From contig CALSFV010000402.1 in NCBI GenBank assembly GCA_943737045.1, positions 1-64,000 of the forward strand: a stretch of 64,000 nucleotides of DNA, written 5' to 3'. This document shows positions 49,031 through 60,951 of the stretch, one piece after another. The first letter of the stretch is position 1. Every line of letters starts with the position of its first letter. Source of the stretch: Parapristionchus giblindavisi. Taxonomy: Eukaryota; Nematoda; Chromadorea; Rhabditida; Diplogasteridae. Below the pieces are notes generated by a model. The model worked only from the letters and a program-made list of their open reading frames with translations. It did no database searches and was not told the origin of the DNA. The position numbers and the translations under genes were made by a program.

Positions 49031-51187
49031 TCAGTAGAAGGAGTTATATTCCCGTCGTTTGTCCCAATTGTCGTGTGCTCTCATTCGACAGAACGACTAC
49101 GGTAGTTACAGATACGACGATCGATTTGCCTGAATATCGATTGATTCAAAGTACTCAAAGTACAAACTACAACAGGCAAATAGTTCATAATAATCGATCG
49201 ATAGTCTAATATACATAGAATACCGTACCAAAGCTGCACTCCTAGCATGATCTTCCATAAGGGATTGAGTCGGCTCTGCGCCAAGTTCGCTACAAGATGT
49301 TGTCCTAGTACGATCTGTTTCTTCCATAATCGACTGCGTTGGCTCAGCCACAAGTTTGACATCGGTCTCCAACTGAAAAATCAAAGATTAAAGATCAAAC
49401 ATAAAAGTCAATTTTTTTTAAAGAAAATCATAGATCGTTCTTTTCGCCGAAGACCTATCTAATCGTTTTCCTACATGAAAATTGATTTTTTAGCGGTCGC
49501 AATTATAAACATTAACTCTTTGTTAATTGAGAAAAGAACAGTCGCGTGGTGGAAATGGGCTCGACGCAGAGTAGAAAAGGCTAACCTGCACTACTCTACA
49601 TATGTACAAAAATTTTTAAACAGCTTACACCATCATCCGCGGTTTCCTCCTTAGGAGCCTCCTCTTTCGGAATTTCCTTTTTCGGAATTTCCTCTTTCGG
49701 AAATTCCTTTTTCGGAATTTCCTCTTTCGGAAATTCCTTTTTCGGAATTTCCTCTTTCGGAATCTCCTCCTTTGATCGATGTAACAACACTGATCTCGGC
49801 ACACTCTGGAAGGATATTGCTTGATGGCTTAATCAATTATCGATCAATGAATTATCGATTGATTGATCGATAAATCAAAATTTTATTGATTATCGATTAA
49901 AAACAATACATCTTCTTTCATTTTCTTCTTTCGTTCCTCCTCCTTCTTCTTTCTCTTCTTCTCCTCCTCGACAGGATCAGGCTCAATATACAGACTCTAC
50001 AAATAAAATCACTTTACGATAGATCAATAGATCGGACTACCGTACCTTTGGTGGTTCCTCCTTCTCCTTTGCTTTATCATCTATCGGATTGCTTGTTGGC
50101 TCTACTTGTTTTTGAGATTCGGATTCGGGCTAAACAATAAATACAAGATTAATTTTTTCTCTCTGCTCTGGCAATGCTCTCTCGTAGACATAGAAGGCGA
50201 GAGAGTGTGGCCAGAGAGGAGTTCAAATAAGCTTGGGATTTGACTTTAAAACTACAAAAAACCTCCTTCTCCTTCTTCGGCCGGCTTATTTTCTGCAATC
50301 AATCAATACAGTTACAGTACCCATCTTTCTACAGTAATGCAAACCTGTAACCGCGGTCGGTTGTCTTTCCTTTGTGGTATTCTGCTGGCGCTCTGAACAA
50401 AGATAAAAGATCACTTTTGAGATCAAAGATCAAAGATCAAGAAACAACACTCACCGTTTTAGAAACGCTGATGGACGCGTCCACTCCATGTAGAGATAAC
50501 CGGACAGAGCTCTCTATTATCTGAAAGATCAAAGATCAAAGACCAAAGATCAAAGATCAACTGACCATATCCTTCTTCTTCTTCTTTTTCTTCTCCTTTT
50601 CTTTCTTATCATCGCTTGATGATGGTGCTGTTGCCACTGCTCCAGTAGAAGGCTGACTCTCTGCTTTCTGAGTGATCAAAGATCAAAGATCAAAGATCAG
50701 AGAGCAGACATGGCTCACATCAACTTTCGGCGGTTCTGTGGCAGTAGGTGTCGAAGATGGTGACGGTGACGGCGCAATGACCGCGTTACTCTTCACGCCG
50801 GTGCTCCTAATGTGGTGTTAAAATCTTGGAAAAGTAAATGTAAAAGTGAAAAGTAGTGTTAATTTTGTGATGGTAAAAGTAGTTCGTTTAGCTTCGTAAT
50901 TGACAAACTTTTATAATAAAAACCTTTTATGCGAGTGTGGGATTACTATTTTCCATCTACTTTTACAATCACAAAATGAACACTACTTTTCACTTTTACA
51001 TGTACTTTTCCAAGATTTTAACACCACATAAGATATCGATTGGTAGATCCCATAAAAATTCCTTTACTCAAACTTACTCTTCGCCCTTCTTCCGCCTGCA
51101 GCCGACGAGAACCGTAACCACGGTGAGGACTACGGTAGCGAGTAGAAGTACGGTATCCACGAGGAAGGGTGAAATGAGTAGAATCAT
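49031..51187 (-). CDS. Gene 2 copy C: Lys/Glu-rich protein with N-terminal membrane segment
   Basis: Start ATG 51187 (MILLISPFLVDTVLLL...), stop 49031-49033; exon plan as in A. The EIPK exon has a longer alternation of EEIPKKEFPK units, so repeat number varies between copies while the frame is kept. Carries the 218-bp TAA MITE in intron 1 (50811-51028), as in A. The 3' end (RAHDNWDKRREYNSFY) is conserved. Confidence 0.65.
50811..51028. mobile_element. 218-bp TAA MITE (copy C)
   Basis: Same site, ends and length as 5087-5304. Adjacent to the acceptor TTAG of gene 2 exon 2. Confidence 0.8.
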
Positions 51188-52318
51188 CGTAGTAGTAAAA
51201 AAAGAGTCAGCATAGAACCGATCAAGAAGAAGAATTGCACGACGAATGAACGAGAAAATGAATGATTTAGAAGTTTGAATAATTTGATTTAGTGTAATTC
51301 GCTCATTTGAATGCCTTTAAATAATAATGCGTCAATCAATCTATAATCAGAGGAGTCAATAATCAATGATTGGTGATCTTTGGTCTTTAAAAGCAAGTTC
51401 AGCTTTATTCAAGTACAAATAACAACGATTAACAATTAGAAGACAAAATGCAAAAACATCGAACAGGAGAAAACAAGGGTTAGAGCAGATTTCTGAGCAG
51501 GATCATAGAAAAAGTGTAGAACTTTACTAATACGGTTCAATATCTAGCCAGAAAAGGGGTACGGTATTAGGGTACGGTACTGTAACTGAAGAGTACGGTA
51601 TTTCAGGCATACATGATGAAGAGGGCAACAATGAAAAATCGATATCTACTATTCTTTTAATTGAGAATCTCTTCTGATGTGGAATTATACGAATAAACAA
51701 CAAAATCAATCAATAATCACATTCTATCGATCGATTTTGATTAGACAACAATTAATCGATAATCATATTCGATCGATATTGATTAGAGAACCCGTTTGTT
51801 CATCTCCTTGAAGGTTGGGAACATTCGAGAGCAGGCAAGGCGTTCAGAGGAAGGCAGACAGGTTGCGAGGAACGATCTGAAAATCAAAGATCAAGACACC
51901 GTAGGAAAGATCAAAGATCATAGATCACTCACCGTCCAAATTTATCCAAAGCCTGAGAGAGTAGTACAAGTGGGTACTGTTTCGATTGAGAAGATCCGAT
52001 GAGCGGGAGTATGCATTCGGATAAAACGAACGGCATCACCTGATTAATTTATTGATTAAAATCAGCCCTGATCAATCAAGTATAAATCTTAGCTACGATA
52101 ATCCATTACCACCTGGTAGTACCGTAGCTCTATCAACAAATCGATCGACTACAGTACCCTCATCTATTATCACTAAGTACTACTGTAGCCCCATCAAGCA
52201 ATCGATCGACTACAGTACCCCCTCCTACCTTGGCAAACTGTGCATCATCGTTGATGAGATGGGCAGTCTTGGCACATGCATGCAGCGTCCTCTGCGTCTC
52301 TCTCCTTTCACTCTGCGT

Positions 52319-52438
52319 CACAGCGTTCTCATGACTTTCAAAGCAAGAACGACCGCTCAACATACAAACTCTCTCGAATACAATGGTCTCTCCTTTGTCT
52401 TGCTTTGGAAGAAAAATGGCTTGGACCAGAATACTGTG
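52319..52438. mobile_element. 120-bp CACAG MITE inside gene 1 exon (copy C)
   Basis: Exactly 120 bp plus GCGT duplication (52315-52318, 52439-52442); exon length 307 = 183 + 124. Same sequence as 10710-10829. Confidence 0.9.
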
Positions 52439-52539
52439 GCGTGTCTGCACTCTCGCCGACTTCAGCCGCCTCTTCACTCTTGTACTTGGACACACCGATG
52501 AGCACAGCGCTGAGAAGTTGCATGTACACGGCCACCTTC

Positions 52540-53150
52540 AATATGGGAATACAATATTAATCGATTATCGATTATTTATTAATAATATTAATAGATGTAC
52601 AAGAATAGGTATGCATGCACTTCAAACGTAAATTTATAAAATATATAAGTTACAAAAATATTCGATACAACAATATTTATTTTCGATTAACTACGTTTAC
52701 GTTTATTGATACATATTGTTGCTATTTCTTCTTAGATACACATCAAGCATTGGAAAATACACTCATACACCGGACCATTAAAGATGGAGACCCACGAGTT
52801 TTTTCGTAATAAGACTGTTCGGATAGTATGATAGAGATTCATCACTCGAATCGAAAGACATATCTGATATTGATTCCCGATATGTTTAAAGCTCACTATG
52901 AGCATTGAAAGTACAACTTTCAAGGCATGTAGAGAGTGCTCATCGAATTTGCATACTTTCTCTCTCATTTTCTCATTATCCCTTACGCCAATTACCATAT
53001 AATATAAACAATAGCCAGCATGCTTATCGTGGCGGGAGTCAGTCATGCCAACTCATGGGTCCCCTTCTTTAAGGGCGTCAGCAACGCAAAATCACCAGGC
53101 CATACCGCGAATAGCGAGTCATGACCACTCAATTAATAGCTCACAATCGC
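52540..53150. other. Intron sequence of gene 1, copy C
   Basis: Aligns in pieces with 6540-6830 of A. It includes a segment from about 52785 to 53065 not found in A or B, bounded by 'gagacccacgagtttt' and 'actcatgggtcccc', which looks like an insertion with weak inverted ends. No exon. Confidence 0.4.

Positions 53151-53151
<1 letters not shown>

Positions 53152-53207
<56 letters not shown>
53152..53207. repeat. Short TAA array
   Basis: About 18 TAA units just downstream (in gene sense) of the donor of exon 53352-53218. Confidence 0.95.
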
Positions 53208-53420
53208 TATAACCAACCTGATCTTGTAGCAGTACATGCTTGCTGTGTCGTGCAGCCGCTGAGAGTAGTCTCGCGAGTGACATCAACTCCCTCCTTGATC
53301 TATCCGTGGTGGACGATAGAGCGGAACGAATCGACGCTGTCGTGAGTGTGATCTTCAATCGATAATTGATAATCGATAATTCATATTCTTTTTTTAAAGA
53401 TTTTTTATAGTTCGTTTTTG

Positions 53421-54016
53421 ATATACTGCTTTCGACGAAAGTAGCTTATTAGGTAACACGGAGGACGACTACCCAGACCCTTACTGACAATTGATTATGT
53501 GATGTGAGAGAAACAAGAGATTATATAAACACTTATTATTACACAATTACAATTAATTATGAGAACATACTGATTAACGAAGATAGATGACGTTGATGTC
53601 GAGATGAACGAGGTGGCAGACTTGGCTACCAGAAGAGGGCTTGACGCCGAAGAAACTCGTAGAATACGAGTAGAGGAGGACAAGTCCGAGGGTAGGGGAA
53701 ACCTCAAACTTGGGTAATTAAACCAAACGGATACAAACGAGAATCAATAGGTGGGCAAGGCTATAGAGGGGAGGAACGAGCGAGAATGAAGTGAAGATTG
53801 AATAATTTGAATTGATAAGTGAAACAGAGTCGAAAGAATGAGAAATTGAGATAAAAGGGAATTAATAAATGTGTGGTCTGAACGGACCACCATATAATTG
53901 ACGCCGATACTCAGTCAAGAGTATTATCTGTGTGGGAGTTCATTTTGATTACAGTTCTTGAAAGCCTTTTTATGACTACTGTGATTTTGTTGATAAAGTA
54001 GTGATAAGTCACTACA
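53421..54016 (-). repeat. 3' LTR of BEL/Pao element
   Basis: 596 bp; in element sense starts TGTAGTGACTTATCAC and ends GAAAGCAGTATAT. I see no difference from the other LTR on reading through. Confidence 0.95.
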
Positions 54017-54271
54017 CTCCGGGCTTAGCAAAGAGAAACGATGGGGACTGGGGGATTACGGTAGATGATCAAGTATATAAACGATAGTCTCGAAGTAGAC
54101 TATGACGTATATTTACCAATCAAACTGGTAATCGATAATAGAGAAATCAACAAGTTTTTTGTTCATATAAGAACTTTATTCCATGAGATGGTGGGGCCTA
54201 GAGCCAACAATGTAAAATATGATTGAAGATTGCACAAGGATGAAGTATGAATGAAATGAGGGGGAGAAGGA

Positions 54272-55174
54272 TTACTCTTTAATACAGTAATCCTTGACAA
54301 AGTTAACACAGGACCATCTTGGATGGATAGCGTCATCTTCGCTTGATCCATTGACACAAGCGGGGCATTTTGCCTTCTCACAGACAACAGAAAGATGGTT
54401 CTTGTTCTCTATTCTAAGGCATTTGAAACATAATAGGGAATCTACTTCAGTAACTCGCTTGATACGTTCATCAATAGAGGTAACTGAGGGACAAGTGGCA
54501 GAGATGTGATTGGATCCACAGAACAGACAACTAATATTTGAATGAATGGAGGGATACATTCTGGGTTTTTTGAATATATTAGAGGAAGAAGGAGAATTGG
54601 AGTGGGAAGGGCTACGGTCATGAGGTCTCTTGGGAGACTTATTTGGTGTACGAGAAGAGGGTGAAGAATTGAATAGATTTGATGACGTCCTATGTGAATA
54701 TGAAGAATGGGCAGGTTTTGTGGGGAAAGAACGATTGGTGTGGACAGAATGATGAGATGAAGTGTTGGATAGTGGGGAAACATGAGAAGGGGACGAATCA
54801 ATAGATGCAGTATGGGATACAGTAACCTTATCGGTTAGAGTCGTAATAGCCTGAGTATTAGCTTTGATCATCGACGAGATGTCCATCTGAGATTTTGCAA
54901 TCGATTGCATAGTCTCGAACAATCTCGTTCTCTCTACCTTAGCTTCACTATGAACATACTCTAGCCCCTTGAGGAGGTTATTGTCTCTTTCGGATGACTC
55001 CTCGGCTAGAGTATTAATAATTGATACAATATGAGTGAGATTAGGGGGAATGCTAGTATCAACAGATGGATAAACAATTGAATCGATAACGGAAGCATTG
55101 GGAGTGTTGTCAAGGGTCTTCTTGGTCTTCTCGTCAGATACGAGTAGATTGGGATTGACAGTCTTGATGGGCAT
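54272..55174 (-). CDS. BEL/Pao ORF2: second gag-like zinc-knuckle protein after pol
   Basis: 300 residues with ATG start, 191 bases beyond the pol stop. Likely coiled coil about 50-115 (Ile/Leu spaced, ERDNN, VERTRLFETMQ), Ser/Pro/His/Asn-rich linker 120-205, then a Cys/His cluster 216-290: CLFCGSNHISATC, later LLCFKCL, CEKAKCPAC. The spacing parallels the Gag zinc region of the same element (CIFCDRHRNSKDC ... VCLSCL ... CHIKCTVC). It has no signal peptide or membrane span, so it is not an envelope gene although it sits in the env position. Likely role: nucleic-acid binding; this is inferred from the knuckles. Expression would need a spliced or internal transcript. Confidence 0.75.
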   Translation of the reverse strand: MPIKTVNPNLLVSDEKTKKTLDNTPNASVIDSIVYPSVDTSIPPNLTHIVSIINTLAEESSERDNNLLKGLEYVHSEAKVERTRLFETMQSIAKSQMDISSMIKANTQAITTLTDKVTVSHTASIDSSPSHVSPLSNTSSHHSVHTNRSFPTKPAHSSYSHRTSSNLFNSSPSSRTPNKSPKRPHDRSPSHSNSPSSSNIFKKPRMYPSIHSNISCLFCGSNHISATCPSVTSIDERIKRVTEVDSLLCFKCLRIENKNHLSVVCEKAKCPACVNGSSEDDAIHPRWSCVNFVKDYCIKE

Positions 55175-55365
55175 CTTGAACTGAAAATGAATGAATAATG
55201 AGGTGATTATGATCTACTTGATTGATTAAAATAGAAGAAAAGATTGATTATATAATGATTGGTTGAACATATATGTATGAAAAGGAAGAATGACTTCCTC
55301 CCGCCTTAAGGGAAGGAGAAACGCATAATGTACAGAAGGATTGAATGGTATATGAAGTACAGTAA

Positions 55366-58300
55366 TCAGAGGGAGTTATCATCCTTCTTTGACCTTGATC
55401 TGGTTACTCTGGGTGTAATTGTATTGGTCGGGTTAGATGGTTTGTCTGATACCTCACATGATGATAATTCTAACGGGATCAACAGATTAATTGGTCTTTC
55501 TATGGTACGACCTGATTGTGACTTGAGTTGTGCTTCATTATTATTGATAGTCAATATTATTCCAATATTCCATTGACTACGAGGAATATTACCACTCTCA
55601 TCTATGATCAGTACGACATCACCAACTTTTGGTAGTAGGGAAGAGCTACGAGGGGACTGCAACTTATTACCGTATACTTGTGTATCACGGAGAATTGATA
55701 AGTATTGTTCTTTCCATATGACTTTGAATTTCTCCATCACAGTTTGTATTGATCTCAGCTTCTTTATCACTGTTTCTTTACTAGTATTATAATGGTCAGG
55801 TGGAATGTAATCATCATCACGTTCCATTCTACTAGATATGTCGATAGATGAACCAATGAATAGATTAGGAATCGTGAAATCAATTGGTCTTATGACAGAT
55901 GGTGTGAACGTGGTATCATCGTCCGATGATACATGAACTAATGGACGACTGTTCAATACCGATTCGATATCAATACATATGGTATGAAAATCATCATGAT
56001 CTAGTTTCCTTCTACCAATACTCTTAGTCAAGGCGTGTTTGAATATCTTTACCATACGCTCGTAGACACCACCCTTCCAAGGCGCGTGCGCCGTGGTAAA
56101 GTGCCAATCAATACTGTGACTAGATAGGAATTCATTGATATGTGATGAAGCGTGATAAGTCTGAAGTATATTATTGGCAAGTTTGAACGTCGGAGCCTTG
56201 TCAGATTGAATAGTGATAGGGGATCCTCGTCTTGTGGTGAACCTTCTGAATCCATTGAGGAAAGATGAAGGATTAAGAGAATCAACAACTTCTATATGAG
56301 TCATTCGAGTACTCATACAGGTGAGTAATAGAACATAGACTTTAGAATCAGTCTTCAGAGTGAATGGACCTATATAGTCTAGACCTGTGTGAAGGAATGG
56401 TCGTTCGATTGTTACTCTCGATTCAGGTAAAGGAGATGGATCTGTATACTTGAATGGTAGATTATCGATCTTTCTACAACTGAAACAATTATGGATAACT
56501 GACTTCACAATCTGTCTCCCTCTCGGAATCCAATATTGTGATTTTAGTTCATTCAAAACCATGTCTACACCAGAATGATAGAGATTATGATGAGCCTCTA
56601 ATGCTAATAATCGAGCTAGAGTATGATCTGAGGATGGAATATAGATTGGTTGTTTGAATTCACGAGGGCATTTTGCCTTATCTAGTTTGACAGTTACTAG
56701 TCTATAGATATCATACTCGTCTAGCTGTATCACACCCTTTTTGATAAGGGAATGATTTGAATGGATCTGTGACCTTTGAGTCATTCTTATGATTGATCTT
56801 AACGCCTCCTTCTTCTCTTTTCCTAATGATTGACCTTCAATATTCATATTCATAATCTTATCCTTGAGTGATCCTTCTTTGATCTTCAATGCGAGTTTCC
56901 TTATGAATCTGTTAATTAATACTGTCACTGCTATAGCTTTCTTGAGAGAGGAGAATCGTGACAAATCGATAACAGGTTTGATAACTGGAATTGGATCAAT
57001 GTGACAGATGACTGGGAAATCATCAATAAGTGGAGGTGGTAAGGGTTCATTGGGCCAACTATCAGGATTGTTCTTTAGCCATAAGGGACCCGTCCACCAA
57101 GTGTGATCACTATTATTCATATCCTGCGATGAAAGACCTCGGGTGATATGATCAGCGGGGTTTTCTCCTGTGTTGACGTATCGTGGTTGATTGATCGATA
57201 AATTAGTATCAAGAAGTAATTCTGATGTAATTGATTTTATCTTCTCTACTCTATTACGAACGAATACACTATGTTTATTTGGTATATTACTACTACATAA
57301 CCAATGGATTACCGTAGTTGAATCTGTATAGAAGTATATTGATATTCTTTTATTAGGGAATTCTTTACGAAGTGATTGAATGACGTATCGTATTAGATTG
57401 TGACCCATCGATAGTGCTTCTAACTCAAGTTTAGGAATTGTAGTGGGATTCTTCTTAGATGTTAATCTACATCGTGAAATCAGGAGATGAACATTATTGT
57501 GAGTAGAGCTGTAAACACAAGCACCCATGGCTAGTTTTGAAGCATCTGTGAATACTGTAAGGGTAATTGAGTCTGTAGAGGAAAGATGAGTGAAACGAGG
57601 TATACTTAATTTGAATGTTAGTATATCTTGAATGACATCTTTCCATTCTTCCTTACGTTCATCGAGTAATGGTTGATCCCATGAATACTTGTCAATCCAT
57701 AATGATTGACTGAACAGTTTTGCTTTGAGAAGCAGTGGTGTAATGAGACCAAGTGGGTCATACACTGCTGCTATCGAAGCGAGAGTAGATCGTTTTGTGA
57801 TCGTATTCCTATTTGAGCTATCGATATGAATCAATTTATCTATACATACTTGAAAAGTATCATCCACAGTATTCCATATCACTCCGAGCAGTTTCATCTG
57901 TGAGTTTGGATACTTATCTCTCTCGGGGATCTTATCATTGAATTTGTTTGAATTTGAAACGAATTCTCTGATATTCATGCTCATATCTCTGAACAATTGT
58001 TTGACAGAATGATACAATTCTTCGGTAGGATGATCAGTTGGAATTACTAGATTGTCGACATAGATAGAGTGTTTGAGATTATTTAGTGATTTGTCGTCCT
58101 TATTGTCTAATTCATTGGACATATGAAATTGAATCACTCTAGATAACGTGTATGGAGACTGGGAAACTCCAAATGGAGTTACCTTGAAACGAAATATCAC
58201 AATGTTATCAGATGATACGGGCTTATTAATGTTTTTCAACCATAAAAATCGGACCATGTCTCTTTGAGTGATATGTAGTTTGACCTGAAGGAATGCCTTC

Positions 58301-60852
58301 TCAACATCAGCTGTCACTAGATGAGAATGAGATCGTGCTCTTAATAGTATAGCTGGTATCTCTTCGAGACTATTGGGACCGCATCTGATGATATCATTGA
58401 GTGATGGATTATTCTTTGTATGAGCTGAAGCATCGTAGACTATACGTAGTGGAGTAGTTGGTTTATCTGGTCGAGGTACACCTTGATGAGCTAGGTAATG
58501 GATGATCTTACCGTCAAATCGATATTGATCTACGATTTCTATCTGATCATTTTTCAATTGTTCTTGGATGAGGTTGTCGTAATATGATAAGTGATCTTTA
58601 GTCTTCTGAAGTTTGGCTACTGTACCGACTAGACGTTTATAGGCAAGACTATAGTTATCAGGAAGTGAGGATGAATTATCTTTTAGACAATATTGAACAG
58701 TGTAACCATGATCTGTCTTCTGAATGGTATTCATAAAATGCTCTTCTACCAATGCATCTTCTTGTTTACGAGATTGGATTTCAGTCAGGGAGTCTGCATT
58801 GGCAGCTGAATCAATAGCAAAGAAATTCTCGACTTTTTGATTAAATGATAGATTATCATCCCTTTCGAGAACATTCACATGATTACAATTGAGTCTGTTG
58901 TTGATTGGATTGGTCAACTTAGTGGAACCACCTACGATATATCCTACATTAGATGAATGGAGTTGAAGTCCACTAGGGAGAGTATACTTTGGTTGGTCGT
59001 TCATTAATTGAAGGGAATGAGCTATGTTCAATATGATCTGTGGTATTATCTCACCGTGACGTTTAGGATTATCAGCGAGAACAACATTATGATTATTGAT
59101 GAAATTGATGTCTTCAGCTGAAAGACTACACACGTTGTATGGACTTGTCACTGGTCCTTCTATGATCATAGCATTCACTTCAACTGATTTTTTGTCATGA
59201 GTGATGATGCTAAACTTTGTGAACTCATAACATTGTGGACCAGTGACGATTCCAGCTGCAAGATTAAGATTCATAGTCTTTTTGTCAACTATGGGTAGAT
59301 TGAGTTTATCTACTAATGATCTGGAGATTAGAGTGGTTGTAGCTCCGGAATCCAACATGATGTCTGTATTGATATTGTTGTCAATATGAGATGGATGAGC
59401 TACTTGTGAATGCACATTGAATAATCGGACTAGAGAATCTACGTGATTGTAATTGAGATTGGTTGGATGCACTGTGTTTGCAGATATATGAGGAGGATGC
59501 TGTCGGTAGCACAGTGCATCTGCATGTCTCATGTTACATACGGTACATTTGATGTGACATGAGGATGACTGATGGCTCGGAGAAAGGCATGACAAGCAGA
59601 CTTTCTTCTCAATGGCTATCTTCTTTCTGTCATCTGCTGATGGAAACTTTTTACAGTCCTTGGAGTTTCTGTGTCTATCACAAAATATGCATGTATCAAC
59701 ACTGGATGGTGGTCTACTGCCTGTGGGACGAGGCTGACTCGCCGTGGACTGATTTCGCCCTTTGGGGCGATTTTGAATGCTCGAGTCAGGCTCGTCTCCA
59801 CGAGCAGTACCAGTACGATTCTTTATAGATATTTCTTGTCGGATATGATTATGAAGGAAAGATAGTACATTATCTACAGTAGTATCCTTGTTATTCTTAT
59901 AGATCTCAACTTGATATCGGTACGTAAACTTATGAATAACTTCCCGTACACCGTAAATGGATTGGGATGAATTGAGTAATCTAAGCTGGTTCGTGAGTGC
60001 CATTAATCGACGGACTAATTCTAATTGATCGGAAGCATTATTTGAATTGGCTTTGAGATTATCTAGAGATTGACATAGAATTGCCTCATTCTCTTTGCTA
60101 TTTCCATATTCTGATTCTAACATATCTAATATTGATTGATAACATGTACCGTCGTATGGGAACATAGATACTAGATCAAGAGCTGGACCCTTTAAATACC
60201 TTACGAGGTATGAATTCTTCTCTATCATGGAAAGGTTAGATCTTTGATCAAACAACGTAGTGAATAGTGTAATGAAAGAACGATATTGTGATCGGTTCGA
60301 ACCATCGAAAGTTGGAATTTCTATTGGTGGTAACGGAGGAAGGCTAGGCGTGTGATTGTCTAACGTGTATGGAATAGTCTCATCGGGATCAACAATTCTA
60401 TTTGTATGTTTGAATTCATGAGCCAATCGTACTGATTCGTGACCCATTTTTATTGCACTATTTATTTGTTCAATTGAAGAATTGACAAGGTTTCTCACCT
60501 CCGTAGCCTCACTGACGATGGAAGCCGGTTGGAGGATTGGAGTGTCCTTTGAAGTTGAATCATTTGGAGCAGCAACTTCGGCTGAAGACGACACTGAATT
60601 GAAATCATTGAGGAGTTGGTTCAGTTTCATAATGCCTACATTGGCTTCGACACGAAGAGTTTTGAGTTCTTCATATGTGTCGATCTCATTCATTTGAACT
60701 GTCAAGAGAGGGATGCCTTTTGCTATTTCACAAATTGAATTCTTAATGTTCACTAGTGCTTGACTATCTATACTAGCTGAATAATCACGCCTTCTTGGAG
60801 GCCTGCTTGGACTAGCAGTAGAATGAGATGCTTGAGTATTGTTTTCACTCAT
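55366..60852 (-). CDS. BEL/Pao Gag-Pol polyprotein
   Basis: 1828 residues, one uninterrupted frame. Gag with DUF1759-type core about 175-345 (IEIPTFDGSNRSQYRSF), zinc cluster about 388-450, aspartic protease about 495-600 (MLDSGATTTLI, D501), reverse transcriptase about 760-1000 (TADVEKAFLQV, D849; YVDN at 931-934), RNase H about 1095-1240 (D1103, E1143/1145, D1177), and integrase zinc HHCC (H1421/1422, H1426, C1456, C1459) with DDE core D1492, D1551, E1598. A C-terminal DUF5641-like domain about 1690-1795 (PKVGDVVLI) follows. Domain order PR-RT-RH-IN and the fused gag are typical of BEL/Pao. The RT box is YVDN rather than YVDD. All other catalytic residues are present, so the element may be active. 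Confidence 0.95.
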   Translation of the reverse strand: MSENNTQASHSTASPSRPPRRRDYSASIDSQALVNIKNSICEIAKGIPLLTVQMNEIDTYEELKTLRVEANVGIMKLNQLLNDFNSVSSSAEVAAPNDSTSKDTPILQPASIVSEATEVRNLVNSSIEQINSAIKMGHESVRLAHEFKHTNRIVDPDETIPYTLDNHTPSLPPLPPIEIPTFDGSNRSQYRSFITLFTTLFDQRSNLSMIEKNSYLVRYLKGPALDLVSMFPYDGTCYQSILDMLESEYGNSKENEAILCQSLDNLKANSNNASDQLELVRRLMALTNQLRLLNSSQSIYGVREVIHKFTYRYQVEIYKNNKDTTVDNVLSFLHNHIRQEISIKNRTGTARGDEPDSSIQNRPKGRNQSTASQPRPTGSRPPSSVDTCIFCDRHRNSKDCKKFPSADDRKKIAIEKKVCLSCLSPSHQSSSCHIKCTVCNMRHADALCYRQHPPHISANTVHPTNLNYNHVDSLVRLFNVHSQVAHPSHIDNNINTDIMLDSGATTTLISRSLVDKLNLPIVDKKTMNLNLAAGIVTGPQCYEFTKFSIITHDKKSVEVNAMIIEGPVTSPYNVCSLSAEDINFINNHNVVLADNPKRHGEIIPQIILNIAHSLQLMNDQPKYTLPSGLQLHSSNVGYIVGGSTKLTNPINNRLNCNHVNVLERDDNLSFNQKVENFFAIDSAANADSLTEIQSRKQEDALVEEHFMNTIQKTDHGYTVQYCLKDNSSSLPDNYSLAYKRLVGTVAKLQKTKDHLSYYDNLIQEQLKNDQIEIVDQYRFDGKIIHYLAHQGVPRPDKPTTPLRIVYDASAHTKNNPSLNDIIRCGPNSLEEIPAILLRARSHSHLVTADVEKAFLQVKLHITQRDMVRFLWLKNINKPVSSDNIVIFRFKVTPFGVSQSPYTLSRVIQFHMSNELDNKDDKSLNNLKHSIYVDNLVIPTDHPTEELYHSVKQLFRDMSMNIREFVSNSNKFNDKIPERDKYPNSQMKLLGVIWNTVDDTFQVCIDKLIHIDSSNRNTITKRSTLASIAAVYDPLGLITPLLLKAKLFSQSLWIDKYSWDQPLLDERKEEWKDVIQDILTFKLSIPRFTHLSSTDSITLTVFTDASKLAMGACVYSSTHNNVHLLISRCRLTSKKNPTTIPKLELEALSMGHNLIRYVIQSLRKEFPNKRISIYFYTDSTTVIHWLCSSNIPNKHSVFVRNRVEKIKSITSELLLDTNLSINQPRYVNTGENPADHITRGLSSQDMNNSDHTWWTGPLWLKNNPDSWPNEPLPPPLIDDFPVICHIDPIPVIKPVIDLSRFSSLKKAIAVTVLINRFIRKLALKIKEGSLKDKIMNMNIEGQSLGKEKKEALRSIIRMTQRSQIHSNHSLIKKGVIQLDEYDIYRLVTVKLDKAKCPREFKQPIYIPSSDHTLARLLALEAHHNLYHSGVDMVLNELKSQYWIPRGRQIVKSVIHNCFSCRKIDNLPFKYTDPSPLPESRVTIERPFLHTGLDYIGPFTLKTDSKVYVLLLTCMSTRMTHIEVVDSLNPSSFLNGFRRFTTRRGSPITIQSDKAPTFKLANNILQTYHASSHINEFLSSHSIDWHFTTAHAPWKGGVYERMVKIFKHALTKSIGRRKLDHDDFHTICIDIESVLNSRPLVHVSSDDDTTFTPSVIRPIDFTIPNLFIGSSIDISSRMERDDDYIPPDHYNTSKETVIKKLRSIQTVMEKFKVIWKEQYLSILRDTQVYGNKLQSPRSSSLLPKVGDVVLIIDESGNIPRSQWNIGIILTINNNEAQLKSQSGRTIERPINLLIPLELSSCEVSDKPSNPTNTITPRVTRSRSKKDDNSL

Positions 60853-60951
60853 GATGAAATTGAATGAGTAAGATTGATTGAGAGGGTCGGATTGAAAGTT
60901 AATTGACTATTTGCTGCCACGCGGGAACTTGAATACTTTGACCAATGCACC

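Noticed and set aside
54272..55174. Envelope gene of the retrotransposon
   Set aside because: No signal peptide, transmembrane span or glycoprotein features; Cys/His knuckles instead.
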